From assembly GCA_000818945.1 (NCBI GenBank), contig KN805392.1, positions 1 through 64,000 of the forward strand: a DNA stretch of 64,000 bases. Direction: 5' to 3'. Below, piece after piece: positions 29,801 through 38,905 of the stretch. Both the position numbers and the translations under genes were made by a program. Each line of letters opens with the position of its first letter. The stretch's first letter is position 1. Below the pieces are notes generated by a model. That model did not search any database. It saw only the letters and a list, made by a program, of their open reading frames with translations, and was not told where the DNA came from. This DNA comes from Schizochytrium sp. CCTCC M209059. Taxonomy: Eukaryota > Sar > Bigyra > Thraustochytrida > Thraustochytriidae.

Positions 29801-31726
29801 GCAGTCCTCGCGAAGCCAAATTCGCGGAAGCGTTTCTGTGGCCAAGCAGCTGACGGCGCATTCGCTGAGATGTTGCTGAATCTGTTGGGGGTTCTGCGCA
29901 ACGCCTGCACTAAGAATATCGGAAAAGGCTTGTAAAGCAGCACGCTCGTCTCGGCGCGCGTCGATTTTGGTTTGCAACTCAATCGATGCTGCCAGTCGCG
30001 CGCGCCTCGCCACAAACCTTTTGCAGGCGGACTCGAGCGTCGATGTCACGGCTAGGGCCGCGGCTTCAAGTTTATCAATCTCGAGACCCTCGAGTGGATC
30101 CTCACTGAGAATACAAAGGGATGCAAGGGGCTCGACGCCGTTGTCGGAAGTAGTGAGTATGGGCATGCATGTCTGAGCAAGCCATGATTTGTTTTGGGCC
30201 TCAGGACAGAGATCCTCCATGGAGAATTGAACCAGATCTGCCGCACGCGTGCGAGGAGGATCTGTAAGCGGCCCCTTTCCGGTGCGTAGGCATTTGAGCG
30301 CAGCGCATTGCGCTTTTTCGTAGACACGAAGCTTCGCGCGGACCTGCGCACATGGCATGAGCACATCGGTCTCGGGGTGCGTCCGATCGTCCAATACCAC
30401 GCGAGTCGCGCCATCGCTGGCGTATATAGGTCCCTTTGAAGGCACCGACTCGAGAAGAACGAACCCTTCGTCGCGCTTCATGTCCCGGAAGACGACGATG
30501 CAGTCGAGACAGCCCGTAATGCTTGATCGGAGGGCGCCTCGAAGTAGGTACGAGATCCTCCATAAATCCGAGTTGGCGCCAATACACTGGCGAACAAAAC
30601 ACGCCGCGCCATCAATGATCCGCTTTCTCCAGTCAGACGCGCCCAGTACCGTCTGTGTATGTCGCGCCACATGTAAGTCTCGCAGCGCGAGAGCCAAGTT
30701 TGCGGCTGCACTTCGGAGTATGAGTCGCAGGTAGACTTCATCGGGGTCTGGAAGCCATCCCGGAGCAACACCACATATCAGACCCGCGAGCTCCCCTCCC
30801 GGCCTTCGAATGACGACACACTGAAGACGGCTCGAGTCTGGTAGACTTGCACCAAAAAGCCGGGAGCCCTCCTCCTGCGAGCGAGCAGCCACGCACTGCA
30901 GGACATCAGAAGTCAATACATTTCGAGACGCGGCAAGAACGCTCTCACTGTGTGCCCAATGACTCATCGCAAAACGACGCGCGCCGCATGCGACAATGCG
31001 CGCAGGTCCATCACAGGCCGGAAACTCTTCGTTTTGGCCAAGTGCTTGCAGAACGAAAGACATTGTGAGCTGAGGAAATCCCTTTTTTAAGGCGGCGAGC
31101 ACAGCTTTGATATTTTCAGCTCTTGATTTTGCAGCCGATAAGAGCGCAAAGCTTTTCCGCATGAATCGGAGGTTCTTGGCCATTTCATGTAAATGATCGA
31201 CAGCCTCGAGCTTATCGGATCGGTCCATCTTGCGAACTCTATGCGAGCTTAACACTGCAGGTTTGGCACCCACAGCGTTGCGTTGAATACGTGGCGAGGC
31301 TCTGAGTCTGTTCGTTCGAACATGTGGGCTCGCATGTTGAGGCCGTCGTGGAGTTTGGGCTGGCGGCTGTCTGCGTGGCGGTGAGAGCGCCGTTTGAACC
31401 GCGCCGACATTGACGTGTTGCAGTTCAAGTTTTTGCTTTTGTACGTTGTCTGTCACGATGTGAACACCTTGATAGCCATCGGTGCGGTGATAATTTAATT
31501 TGGTTCGTAATGGTACGCTTGTCAAGTGATCGAAGGCTGCGCGAACGCTCTGCTGGGGGGCCCACGAGCGAGGCAGCTCCAAATCCAGCTGTTCTCTCGC
31601 TTTTCCTCTATCGTCAACACCTCGATCCTCTTCCCTCATTCTCCGCGCCTCCACGGGTTGCTCATGCATCCGGATCGCGCAGGTTTTGGAGCTCGGGAGC
31701 TGGGCCCCTCCACTCGCGGCTGCCAT
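26804..31726 (-). CDS. Giant GAF-domain-containing protein, function unknown
   Basis: 1640 residues from the ATG at 31726, which is in good context; an in-frame ATG also exists at 31858. GAF-like folds are suggested in the N-terminal half (around residue 260-360, with GGELAGLICGVAPGW and SAAANLALALRDL) and more clearly near 1170-1370. The second holds RALWQLCINLRDLFSCDRVT, then LCIPLWSPSLKRIVGVIQAC. Between them is an acidic Glu/Asp tract. The C-terminus is basic with coiled coil. GAF domains bind cyclic nucleotides, chromophores or partners, and multi-GAF proteins occur as signalling regulators. No HD, kinase, cyclase or phosphodiesterase domain is seen, so the protein would be regulatory or scaffold-like. 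It is divergent from the SLC25 gene. Confidence 0.7.
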   Translation of the reverse strand: MAAASGGAQLPSSKTCAIRMHEQPVEARRMREEDRGVDDRGKAREQLDLELPRSWAPQQSVRAAFDHLTSVPLRTKLNYHRTDGYQGVHIVTDNVQKQKLELQHVNVGAVQTALSPPRRQPPAQTPRRPQHASPHVRTNRLRASPRIQRNAVGAKPAVLSSHRVRKMDRSDKLEAVDHLHEMAKNLRFMRKSFALLSAAKSRAENIKAVLAALKKGFPQLTMSFVLQALGQNEEFPACDGPARIVACGARRFAMSHWAHSESVLAASRNVLTSDVLQCVAARSQEEGSRLFGASLPDSSRLQCVVIRRPGGELAGLICGVAPGWLPDPDEVYLRLILRSAAANLALALRDLHVARHTQTVLGASDWRKRIIDGAACFVRQCIGANSDLWRISYLLRGALRSSITGCLDCIVVFRDMKRDEGFVLLESVPSKGPIYASDGATRVVLDDRTHPETDVLMPCAQVRAKLRVYEKAQCAALKCLRTGKGPLTDPPRTRAADLVQFSMEDLCPEAQNKSWLAQTCMPILTTSDNGVEPLASLCILSEDPLEGLEIDKLEAAALAVTSTLESACKRFVARRARLAASIELQTKIDARRDERAALQAFSDILSAGVAQNPQQIQQHLSECAVSCLATETLPRIWLREDCAALLRDAEVPSESSSARLVALAENDSDSLEKRDLETAFFEPIVLEDATRILVPLIAQPEGDFLGLVESASPLLRSLEERRETNLHSAGGIAAKRWIVHTMHFASIAADLLRAGLLQRHVDFLHGSLRPGVESIRDRLRQVSQEDGGLAALVPSVRDMQVDGMRVAMRYFVVLARALVGAAGASAFAFDNTLDPTDLHEIHNSGLPDALLTNPDALYLQRRLGSTLVLRAIPMGEAQRLVPDRDFDGDLLGATEARRAANEGKADGPAQEEIRTIHTFSDPRKSQGHDALADELSNLRIAASNFVDEDDTPIETSKDDDARPPHANDWSTSRSRYCQSPSTNSLRQADIETQEIRSDVVQPDHAQLHDNANQDKLNDEKDEEMEESKADEDEEEEDEEGDEQAVDSQSTSAVNLLDSLICGVEHQCTRHRPSVSVRVRQSEIESDMALRQRRFWNARAGAILQLSRFRVPRGVDILPGWLEAVRRLGARTDAFSQAEVMVVESLMANAAALWHNLWRCEDLRSMLTRENRIFNMLADVAKLVPPSMPLSETGRALWQLCINLRDLFSCDRVTVLATMANQGTTVLVPIAETSSRHQATSNSSTHASRFLVSIDSKDRVADAARQQRCLSSSALSESEEGSVLGPHSEPAEGGRAYTIWSELCIPLWSPSLKRIVGVIQACNKRPLERDLDVVESRQEVTLEWIESLESFTDVDVRLVRQSGFLPLLTTVLAKGRDLTQLHPRAKQTVRSEESSVSAAAMAQICTKQVVLSRARESFLKGMLRAKQRMERRRQSNTSSMRKRSSSRRISREGLSQEKQNSTHALGSSRDVSLASKDVEQATGCPQTAVGSPSETDLSEEEKTKIRMAKLKEETADGVVPDARKFVRLAVKRFIEDETLRQDRERQTKLHRRKENRDWASMVANTDVQARLLAPSDGSTRGSRLSYKVSPRRRSGIRQNSFVLRRRGNFTAVDEDLNAIKEDSKASKLAMQELNMLMTKDA

Positions 31727-32070
31727 TCCTCTTCCAGCCGCCTCTTCGCATTTCGCCGAGCTTCTGCTGCCGCAATATCCTCGTCCTTCTCCAGCTTGTC
31801 CCCTTCGCCCCCGGCCCGAGTCTCCTTCTCCCTCGCGACCTCGCGCGGACCTGCGCATCGCGCGCGCGGTCGGTGCGGCTCTGACCCGGGAGACGACGGG
31901 TCAGAGCCCCCGGAATTCCGCGCTTGGCCCCGGCCCTCCGGGGCCACAGGACGCGCGCCGTGGGCGGGGCGAGCGCAAGTGGAGAATGATGGGTACGCAA
32001 GTGGAGAATGGCGGGTGCGCAAGTGGGAGCACGGCGAGGCAAAAAGGCGGAAAGCGCGCTGCTCTTTGAA

Positions 32071-32148
32071 AAGCAAGGCAAAGCAAAGCAAAGCAAAGCA
32101 AAGCAAAGCAAAGCAAAGCAAAGCAAAGCAAAGCAAAGCAAAGCAAAG
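32071..32148. repeat. (AAGCA)n pentanucleotide repeat
   Basis: About 13-14 nearly perfect AAGCA units (32081-32148), preceded by imperfect copies. They lie about 180 bases upstream of the SLC25 start. Confidence 0.95.
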
Positions 32149-32189
32149 TTTTCCTTGCGTTTCTGGCTGCCCGGCTGCCTGCTGCCGTG

Positions 32190-32217
32190 CGAGCGAGCGA
32201 GCGAGCGAGCGAGCGAG
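32190..32217. repeat. (GAGC)7 tetranucleotide repeat
   Basis: An essentially perfect GAGC run upstream of the SLC25 start. Confidence 0.9.
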
Positions 32218-32329
32218 AGGCGCTCGCTGCGCGTGGCGCAGGAGGGCCTGCGCCGCGTCTTGCGGTCCCTCGAGCGATCGCGCGCGGACGGCACGCCCGT
32301 TGGAGGCGGCGGCGGCGGCGGCGGCGGCC

Positions 32330-33598
32330 ATGGGTTTCGACAGCGAGGCGCAGCAGGCGCAGACGGTGCCACAGCCGCTCACGCAGCCGCTCGCACAGCA
32401 GCAGCAGCAGCAGCAGCAGCAGACGCGGCGGCACGGAAGCCGTGCGCAGGACGTGCTGCCTCGTGGAGAAAGCGAGCGCGCCCACGAGCTCCAGGGAGCC
32501 GTGGAGTTTTATCACCGTCAGCCCGAGGTCTCGCGGAAACGCGGGTGGCCCTTTGCTGCCGTCCACCACACCGAGCACCTGCACTCGGCACTTGCCGGCG
32601 CCGGGTCAGGCATTTTGGGAGCGTTGGCAGTGGCGCCGTTCGATGTGGTCAAGGCGCGCATGCAGGTGCAGGGAGCACGGCAGCAGCATCTTGTGGCCAT
32701 CGCTGAGAGCGGCAGCGGCCCTGCAAAAGCTGACGCTCGAGCCGAGCTGAACAATACCCCGCGCCGCTATAAAGGGACGATTCACGCCTTTCGCCAAATA
32801 TACAAGCAGGAAGGTGTTCCAGGGCTCTTCCGCGGTCTTCCCTCTACCATCATGGGCTATGTCCCCTCGTGGTCAATATACTTTTCAACATACGGATATC
32901 TCAAAGATCGTGTTGGGCCCGTGTATGGACCGGAACACCCCATGTTGTGCACGATCACAAGCGCTGTCGTAGCGGGCGCCATCACAAATTTGTGCACAAA
33001 CCCATTTTGGGTCGTGCGTACGCGTCTTCAGGTCCAGGAACATGTGACGTGCAAGCCGGAGTACAAGGGCACCTTTCACGCCTTTCGCAAGATCTACCGG
33101 GTCGAGGGATTTCAGGCCTTTTATAAGGGCTTGAGTGCCTCAATGCTTGGTCTTTCGCATGTTGGAGTGCAGTTTCCGCTGTATGAGCACCTCAAGACGG
33201 TGCTCGGGTCTTCAGACTTTGTCGCGCGTCACCAGGATAGCAATTGGAGCCATATTTCGGTGCTCATTGCAGCCTCGACCCTGTCCAAATTCGTCGCGAC
33301 CACGGTGACATACCCGCATGATATCGCCCGCGCGCGACTACACGTCGAGGTTCAAATGGGGTCTCTCGACCCGCAGGAGCCGCACCGAGGGCTTATGCGT
33401 GTGCACGTATTCCGCGTGATTCGAAATATTATTGCCCGCGAGGGCTTTTTAGGTCTTTATCAGGGTCTCGGGACTCAAATTTTGCGGACAACTCCTGCGT
33501 GTGCCATTACATTTTTATCGTACGAGCTCTTGTTCAACTATCTGCAGAATGGATTTATCGATTGGGATAGCGTGGATCAATCAGATGACAATAATTAG
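32330..33598 (+). CDS. Mitochondrial carrier (SLC25), NAD+/pyrimidine-nucleotide/folate clade
   Basis: 422 residues from the ATG at 32330. A low-complexity Gln-rich N-terminus (a CAG run) precedes three carrier repeats. Signature motifs are APFDVVKARMQVQ in repeat 1, TNPFWVVRTRLQVQ in repeat 2 and TYPHDIARARLHVE in repeat 3. Each is followed by an aromatic-Gly block (GLFRGL, AFYKGL, GLYQGL). Trp in NPFWVV and the YPHD form place it with the NDT/RIM2/SLC25A32-33 group, which imports NAD+, pyrimidine nucleotides or folate/FAD across the inner mitochondrial membrane. The exact substrate cannot be fixed by eye. Six transmembrane helices are expected. Confidence 0.92.
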   Translation: MGFDSEAQQAQTVPQPLTQPLAQQQQQQQQQTRRHGSRAQDVLPRGESERAHELQGAVEFYHRQPEVSRKRGWPFAAVHHTEHLHSALAGAGSGILGALAVAPFDVVKARMQVQGARQQHLVAIAESGSGPAKADARAELNNTPRRYKGTIHAFRQIYKQEGVPGLFRGLPSTIMGYVPSWSIYFSTYGYLKDRVGPVYGPEHPMLCTITSAVVAGAITNLCTNPFWVVRTRLQVQEHVTCKPEYKGTFHAFRKIYRVEGFQAFYKGLSASMLGLSHVGVQFPLYEHLKTVLGSSDFVARHQDSNWSHISVLIAASTLSKFVATTVTYPHDIARARLHVEVQMGSLDPQEPHRGLMRVHVFRVIRNIIAREGFLGLYQGLGTQILRTTPACAITFLSYELLFNYLQNGFIDWDSVDQSDDNN

Positions 33599-33607
33599 GC
33601 AAGCGCG

Positions 33608-33634
33608 AGCAGCAGCAGCAGCAGCAGCAGCAGC
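33608..33634. repeat. (AGC)9 trinucleotide repeat
   Basis: A perfect AGC run begins about 10 bases after the SLC25 stop, so it lies in the 3' UTR. Confidence 0.9.
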
Positions 33635-33809
33635 TTACAGAGTAATCGTGGAGAAGCAGCAGCGATGACCTCAGCGGCAGCCAACCGCAAACAAATTTTA
33701 GCGCCTCTTTTTCCCGCGACGAGTCGCGGCGCGTCTTCTAATGTCTTCCAACAATATCAAAAGAGTTGTATGTTCGTGTAGACCAATGCGCAATATGATA
33801 GTCAAGACG

Positions 33810-33823
33810 ACGACGACGACGAC

Positions 33824-33859
<36 letters not shown>

Positions 33860-33861
33860 AT
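33810..33861. repeat. (GAC)n(GAT)n compound trinucleotide repeat
   Basis: Seven or so GAC units pass directly into about ten GAT units in the shared 3' region. Confidence 0.9.
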
Positions 33862-33989
33862 TCTTTTCTTTCCCAACAGTTTGTGCCGACTTGAGTATAA
33901 AAAAGATCGAATGAAGAGTATTCGAGGCAGTACTTTCTTGTGTTCCAGCTGTGCCAGAAAACGAACCAGACAAAACATATTCTTTTTGT

Positions 33990-35975
33990 TTAATTATCAT
34001 TCATATCGACTTGACGAGATGACCGTCGTTTAACGGTATGAAAGTATTCGCCATCAGCATCATTATTGACGCGGTCAATTTCAGTGTCATCATTGGCGCC
34101 ATTGCCAACGGCTTTGGCAGTGTCATCAATATCGCCATCGACATTGCTGCCAGCATTACTAGTGTCGTCGACATCACCATCATTGGCGCTATCGTCATCT
34201 CCATCACTGCCACTGCCACTGCCACTGTCACTCTCGCCGTCGCTGACACCATCATCCCCGCTGCTGAGAGAATCGTGCTCGGCATCGCGTCTATAGGCAG
34301 TTTCAGTCGATAAACCTTTGCTCACGAACGCTGCATTATTATCCTTTGAAGTCGCAACGTACGGCGACGAGGCGCCTTTGAATTTTTCCACACACGTTTG
34401 GAAAAGGAATTCATGCAATTCTCTGACACCATCGACGACCGTGCGGTGGCCACGCAACGCGTCGAAACCAGTAAAGACAAGACTGATGAGCAGCTGCGTA
34501 AGGAGCGAGAGAAGAACAGGGAAGAACGTGAAGACGGCCGCAAGAAGCATCGCCCATGACGACCAGCCGAAGTACAGTAAGAGGGCCTTGTTGATGCGAA
34601 TAGCCGCGACGCGCGCGCGAGCAAACTCGGAATTGTGACGCGACTGCCGCGGAAGCGCTTCAAGAGCACCAAACACATAAGGAAGGATAATGAGTCCTGT
34701 CGTCAATACAAGCCAGTGCGCTTCCGCAACGTGCTGCGACGAAATGAGCAAAAATGCTGCCGAGACAAACGCATCCGATTTCCACTCAATATACATGGGC
34801 TCAAGCGGGTCTGAAGTAAAGACGCTGCGCACGAGCCAGTCGAAGGCTTCCGATAGACTTCGCAGCCATGGAGTTTCGTCATGACATCGTGACTGGAAAA
34901 AAAAGATAGACAAGAGGACTGCTATGCTTACTGGCAAGGGCAGCGCCGCCTCCCAGAAGAGTAGCAAAAGCAGATTAAGAACCTTTGCACATGCCTTTCT
35001 TGTCTCGAACGCGGCCTTGATTTGCAATTTGAGCAAAAGGAGGACGGCCATGGTCGGTGCGTCGGCGTCAAAGACGAGCACAAGTGCGTGTTTGCGAGAG
35101 AGCTCAGCGAGTGTTTCGCGGGCCGACCCTGATGGCGAATTTGCTTGCGCGGTGCTCGGACCAGAAAAGCTTTGGTTCGCCCCCTGCTTCTCGCGATCTG
35201 CACATGTGGCATCCATGACTCGGTACACTGTACCTTGCCACTCTTCGTAGACGCAATCAGGAATGTCCATGGTCCAGGAGCAGAGTCGAGGATCCGTCCC
35301 CGCAATCTGATAGGCGGCAACACGGCTGCAGCGCCGCACTGTTTCAGGCGAGAGCATAAGCGCGCATGCCTTTTCTCGGTCACTAAGAGAAGCCCAAAAA
35401 TCGAGAATGTGCTGATCGCCGTCCACAAGACTTACCATACCGCCTTTGATGTCTCTGTCCTCCGGAAAAGATTGAAAGCCCGCACGATCGCTTGCCCAAG
35501 CAAGAAAAGCCTTTTCTGTCCAGGGTCGCGGGCCAAAGGGGCGAGAAGACGAAGAGGCGGTCGACAGGGCGTTTTCGGAACGCGATGGCAAGGTAGACGA
35601 CGTAGTCGCCCCTGTGGTCAAAGACGCTGGAGGTATCGCCGACGTTGCAGGACAGGACGCGATGCTTTGTCTAGTTTTTGACACGAGATTTTCGCCCTCA
35701 GAAAGCTGTCCTTCTTCCGAGTCTCCTGATGCGAATGACGAAAAGGCTTGGGCCCCATTTTCCGCGCTCGTTGGAGACAAGGTGTCGACGCCTGTGCGTA
35801 ATGCTTTTGACTTCATGTCGCGATCTCTGCGGCTCCGCCTTCGTGCTAAGGCACCCGTTGTTCGCGTCCCGGTGTACATGTCATGGTGGTGCGTCGTCGC
35901 GTCGTGAGCATAGACGGTGGTCACGCCAGCGTCCAGGTGTCTGCGGACACCTCTTCGCACAGCAGCGCTGTCCAT
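33990..35975 (-). CDS. Unrecognised multi-pass membrane protein with acidic repeat tail
   Basis: 661 residues from the ATG at 35975; in-frame ATGs at codons 33 and 54 are alternatives. The N-terminal ~150 residues are Ser/Thr-rich. A soluble domain spans about 150-320. Hydrophobic segments follow at about 331-360, 402-441 and 462-504, giving perhaps four or five membrane passes. The tail (about 565-645) is an Asp/Ser/Gly/Asn low-complexity region with SGSGSGSDGDDD-type sequence. No transporter or enzyme motif was recognised. Its membrane location is secure; function is unknown. Confidence 0.65.
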   Translation of the reverse strand: MDSAAVRRGVRRHLDAGVTTVYAHDATTHHHDMYTGTRTTGALARRRSRRDRDMKSKALRTGVDTLSPTSAENGAQAFSSFASGDSEEGQLSEGENLVSKTRQSIASCPATSAIPPASLTTGATTSSTLPSRSENALSTASSSSRPFGPRPWTEKAFLAWASDRAGFQSFPEDRDIKGGMVSLVDGDQHILDFWASLSDREKACALMLSPETVRRCSRVAAYQIAGTDPRLCSWTMDIPDCVYEEWQGTVYRVMDATCADREKQGANQSFSGPSTAQANSPSGSARETLAELSRKHALVLVFDADAPTMAVLLLLKLQIKAAFETRKACAKVLNLLLLLFWEAALPLPVSIAVLLSIFFFQSRCHDETPWLRSLSEAFDWLVRSVFTSDPLEPMYIEWKSDAFVSAAFLLISSQHVAEAHWLVLTTGLIILPYVFGALEALPRQSRHNSEFARARVAAIRINKALLLYFGWSSWAMLLAAVFTFFPVLLSLLTQLLISLVFTGFDALRGHRTVVDGVRELHEFLFQTCVEKFKGASSPYVATSKDNNAAFVSKGLSTETAYRRDAEHDSLSSGDDGVSDGESDSGSGSGSDGDDDSANDGDVDDTSNAGSNVDGDIDDTAKAVGNGANDDTEIDRVNNDADGEYFHTVKRRSSRQVDMNDN

Positions 35976-36775
35976 GGTATTGCGCTGGTCACACTGGATG
36001 ACACAGGGGGCTCCTTTGCGTTGCGCAGAGTATGCGCGTCGATCTCCAAGTTCTTTTCGCTGCTGCCGCCCGCCGCCGAATAAGAAGACAAGGGCAAGGG
36101 CAAGGCAAGGTCACGGGACCCGCCCCTCCTGATCTTGATCGGCGCGAGGACCCAGCCCGATGGATCAATCAATCAGTCAATGTCTGTCGCCTCGCTCTTT
36201 CACTGTTCGCCCCAGGCCGGCGGCTCAGTGGCGCGCGCGGACAACCGGTCAGAGCGCCTGCCCGTGCGCGAGTCTGCGCTTAAGGTTAAAAGGAGGTCGG
36301 CGAACGGTGGACGGCGACTCGAGTCTCGGTGCATGCAAGCTCTGCAGGTTTGCCTGTTTGCTTGCTTTACTCGGCGCACCGTGGTAGTAGTAGGCACTTT
36401 TACTCGACTTCGTCTAGGCCTAGGCCTAGGTCTAGACCCCCTAGTAATAGTATAAATCGCCCGTTGTGCGTTGTGCACCCCGACCGAACGTAGCTCTTGC
36501 TCACTAAAGGAAGCAAGACCCAAAGAAGTTGAGCCAAGAGGAATGCACTAATAGCAACATGTAAGAATACCCTGAAATACAGACGGCGGGCAGGCCTTAT
36601 TTTTTTTATACGTCGCGCAAAGCGCCTTCTTTGCAGTGCATCGCCTCTATGAACGAATAAATGGTTGGATCATCGAGGGCTAGAAAGTTTGATCGAAAAA
36701 TGTGCAGGGAAGCGATGCGGCAAGCGGACATTGACGGTGCGCGGGCTAAGTAATAAGAGACAGCTACGACTCAAT
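35976..36775. promoter_or_regulatory. Upstream region of the membrane-protein gene and 3' flank of the CCCH gene
   Basis: 800 bases hold a GGCAAG-like run (36092-36108) and ATCAATCAATCAGTCAAT (36164-36181). A TAGGCC palindromic tract and an AT-rich stretch near 36600 follow. No gene is seen. Confidence 0.45.
36413..36445. repeat. TAGGCC palindromic tract
   Basis: Tandem TAGGCC units make overlapping palindromes (CCTAGG, AGGCCT, TCTAGA). Similar shorter motifs occur near 8626-8650, 8890-8925 and 53052-53060. Confidence 0.75.
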
Positions 36776-38276
36776 CTAATGCGATCCAAAAGCAAAGGGC
36801 TGAGCGTTGGCGCTCAGCATCGTTGGAAAAGTATCTACTCCATCAGCCCACGGCGATGACCCAGATCCGGGTTCAAGGCCAAGATGACGAGTCCCAAAGC
36901 AGCCTTCTTGCATCACGGGAGACGTGGCCGAACACGCGAGATTCTGCTGTGCGCGAATGCGCTCTTGATGCTCCCGATTCTGGCGCTCATGCTCGCGGAG
37001 CTGGGATCGGTGCTCTTGCTGCTGCAAAAGACCCAAAATAGGCGGGGGCGTCGTCGACACTGCAGGATTTTGTGCACGCAGGTACTCGGAAGCCTCATGG
37101 GACCATGGGGCCTCTGTGCGAAGGTCAGCGGTCTGAGGGGAGCTCGAGCGCAAGACCGGGCCATCATATGCTGAGGTTTGCATGACGTAGCGATGCGATT
37201 GCTGAAAAGGAGCCTGCGGCCACAAGGAAGATGACGATGACGACGAGGAGGAGGAAGAGGAGGAGGGCATTTCTGTACCGAGAAGTTCGGAGACCAGCCT
37301 ATGGGCTTCGCCATCGTCTGTGTCCTCGTGATGCTCGGCTCCATCCATATTGGGTGCGTCGTCGAGGGAAAGGCAATGAACGCAGTTGGCAACGCAGTTG
37401 CAGGTGAGAAGCTCCACCGAGCTGGCGCTCGATACGGACGAGTGGCGCCGAGAGGGGCGGTCCATGGATAAATAAATGGCAGAGTCCGTGGAGGAATGGA
37501 GCGACAGCGTGCTGTCCGTACGGCAGACCGAGGCCGCCCCGTAGATGGAAGAGCTTGAGGTGGAAAGAAAGGAGCCGAAAGAGGGAACCGAAGATGAGGA
37601 CGAAGACACCGAGCCCGCGGAGGATAGAGGATGGCCCCCAAGAGCGCCATCGAGGACGCTCTCCTCGCTGATACTCGCGCCAATATAGCGCGGCGAGAGC
37701 CTGTCGCGTTCAAAGTGCGCTGGAATGTCCGGAGAGGTACTCACCCGAAGATTGCTGCGCTCAGCCCAGCAGGCGCGGTCAGGGAGCCTTCTGTGCGCTG
37801 TGTCGCTTGCGGCCTCGTGGTGGAAGAGCGCAAGGTTCTTCTTTTGCGGTGGCTGCTGCTGGAGGTGCTCGCGGCGCCGGCAGCGTTCGGCTCCCACTTC
37901 GGCTTCCGCTTCGGCTTCGGCCTCTTCAAAGTCAAGGTGGCGTTCCCCCCCTTGGGTCTGGCGGCGTCCGGGCTCGCGGGCCTGGGCCACAGGCCTGCCC
38001 TTGAGGCGGCCCTCGCTTTGGCGGCGGCGGATCTCGTTCCACTTTTCGAGCTCGCTCACGCCGTGGGCGAACTGGCACTTCTCGCTGTACGGGCACTTGC
38101 CCTGGCGCACCCAGTTCCTGCACATCTTGGCCTTGTACCTCGGGTTATGGATGGGCCCCGTGGTCTTCTTGCGGCCGCGGTCGCCGCCAGAGCAGGACGC
38201 CGACGACGACGAGGAGGAGGAGGAGGACCTCCCGGCGTCCGCGGCCTCGCCCGCGCCCGGAGCGCCGGCCCTGCCG
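36776..38276 (-). CDS. CCCH zinc-finger protein, 5' end lost in an assembly gap
   Basis: The frame is open from the stop at 36776 to the gap edge at 38276, about 500 residues. The clear finger is CRNWVRQGKCPYSEKCQFAH (C-x8-C-x5-C-x3-H), preceded by PRYKAKM, the RYK-x-[KE] lead-in of TTP/TIS11-type RNA-binding fingers. The ATG at 38125 lies inside this motif and cannot be the true start, since the reading continues upstream through a Ser8 tract into the gap. Downstream are Ser-rich and Gln-rich low-complexity regions. Only one finger is visible, whereas TTP proteins have two; a second could lie in or beyond the gap. A role in mRNA stability is inferred. Confidence 0.75.
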
Positions 38277-38333
38277 NNNNNNNNNNNNNNNNNNNNNNNN
38301 NNNNNNNNNNNNNNNNNNNNNNNNNNNNNNNNN
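38277..38333. other. Assembly gap (57 N)
   Basis: A run of N between the CCCH gene's 5' coding region and a (TTCG)n repeat. The gap length may be nominal, so frame cannot be carried across it. Confidence 1.
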
Positions 38334-38367
38334 GCTCGCTCGCGTGCGCGTCTGGCCTCCTTCCCGC

Positions 38368-38452
38368 GTTCGTTCGTTCGTTCGTTCGTTCGTTCGTTCG
38401 TTCGTTCGATCGATCGTTTGTGCGGGCGCTCGCTCGCTCGCTCGCTCGAGCC
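38368..38452. repeat. (TTCG)n and (GCTC)n tetranucleotide repeats
   Basis: About ten TTCG units (38369-38408) are followed by several GCTC units (38428-38447), next to the assembly gap. Confidence 0.9.
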
Positions 38453-38744
38453 TCGAGCGCCTCGAGCGCCGATTGCGCTTCGCTCCGCAGCCGTGCACCT
38501 GCCTGCGCGCCGGCGCGGTCAGCCGGGCGGGCGGAGGGGATTGCCGCCGCTCGCGTCGCCGGGCCCGAGCTCTCGATTCCGGTCTGGATGCGCGCAGAGC
38601 GAGGGTTTGCTTTCTTTCTTCGACCTCGGTGCTTGCGAGATTGGCTTTTCGAAGCTGCACAGCTTTCTTTGGCGGTCTGGCCGAGATTCTGCGAATGGCC
38701 ACCGGCCGCACGCTGCAGTTGCTCGATCACGAGCGCGCTTCGTC

Positions 38745-38905
38745 TTCTTTTTATTACTTCTTCTACTTCTTCTACTTCTTCAATTCTTCTACTTCTTCTC
38801 CTTCTTCAATTCTTCTAATTCTTCAATTCTTCTGGCTGATTCTTCTTCCTCTTCTCGTCCTTCTTCTTCTTCTCCTTTTTCTTCTTCTTCTCCTTCTTCT
38901 GGGCC
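38745..38905. repeat. Polypyrimidine CTT/TTC-rich tract
   Basis: About 160 bases are almost purely C/T on the plus strand, with many TTC/TTCTT units. It could form triplex-type DNA. Confidence 0.8.

Larger units (their letters stand above)
31727..32329. promoter_or_regulatory. Divergent promoter region between the GAF protein and SLC25 genes
   Basis: 603 GC-rich bases separate two outward-facing starts. They contain repeated GCAAGTGGAGAATG units (near 31976-32006), the (AAGCA)n and (GAGC)n tracts and a (GGC)n run just before the carrier ATG. Long open frames here on both strands come from the repeats. Confidence 0.5.
33599..33989. other. Intergenic spacer between convergent genes
   Basis: 391 bases with two trinucleotide repeats (separate entries) and two 3' UTRs. 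No gene is seen. Confidence 0.5.

Noticed and set aside
31526..32329. 268-codon N-terminal extension of the mitochondrial carrier
   Set aside because: It crosses pentanucleotide repeats and GC-rich promoter sequence; carrier proteins do not need it, and an ATG at 32330 is followed by a typical start.
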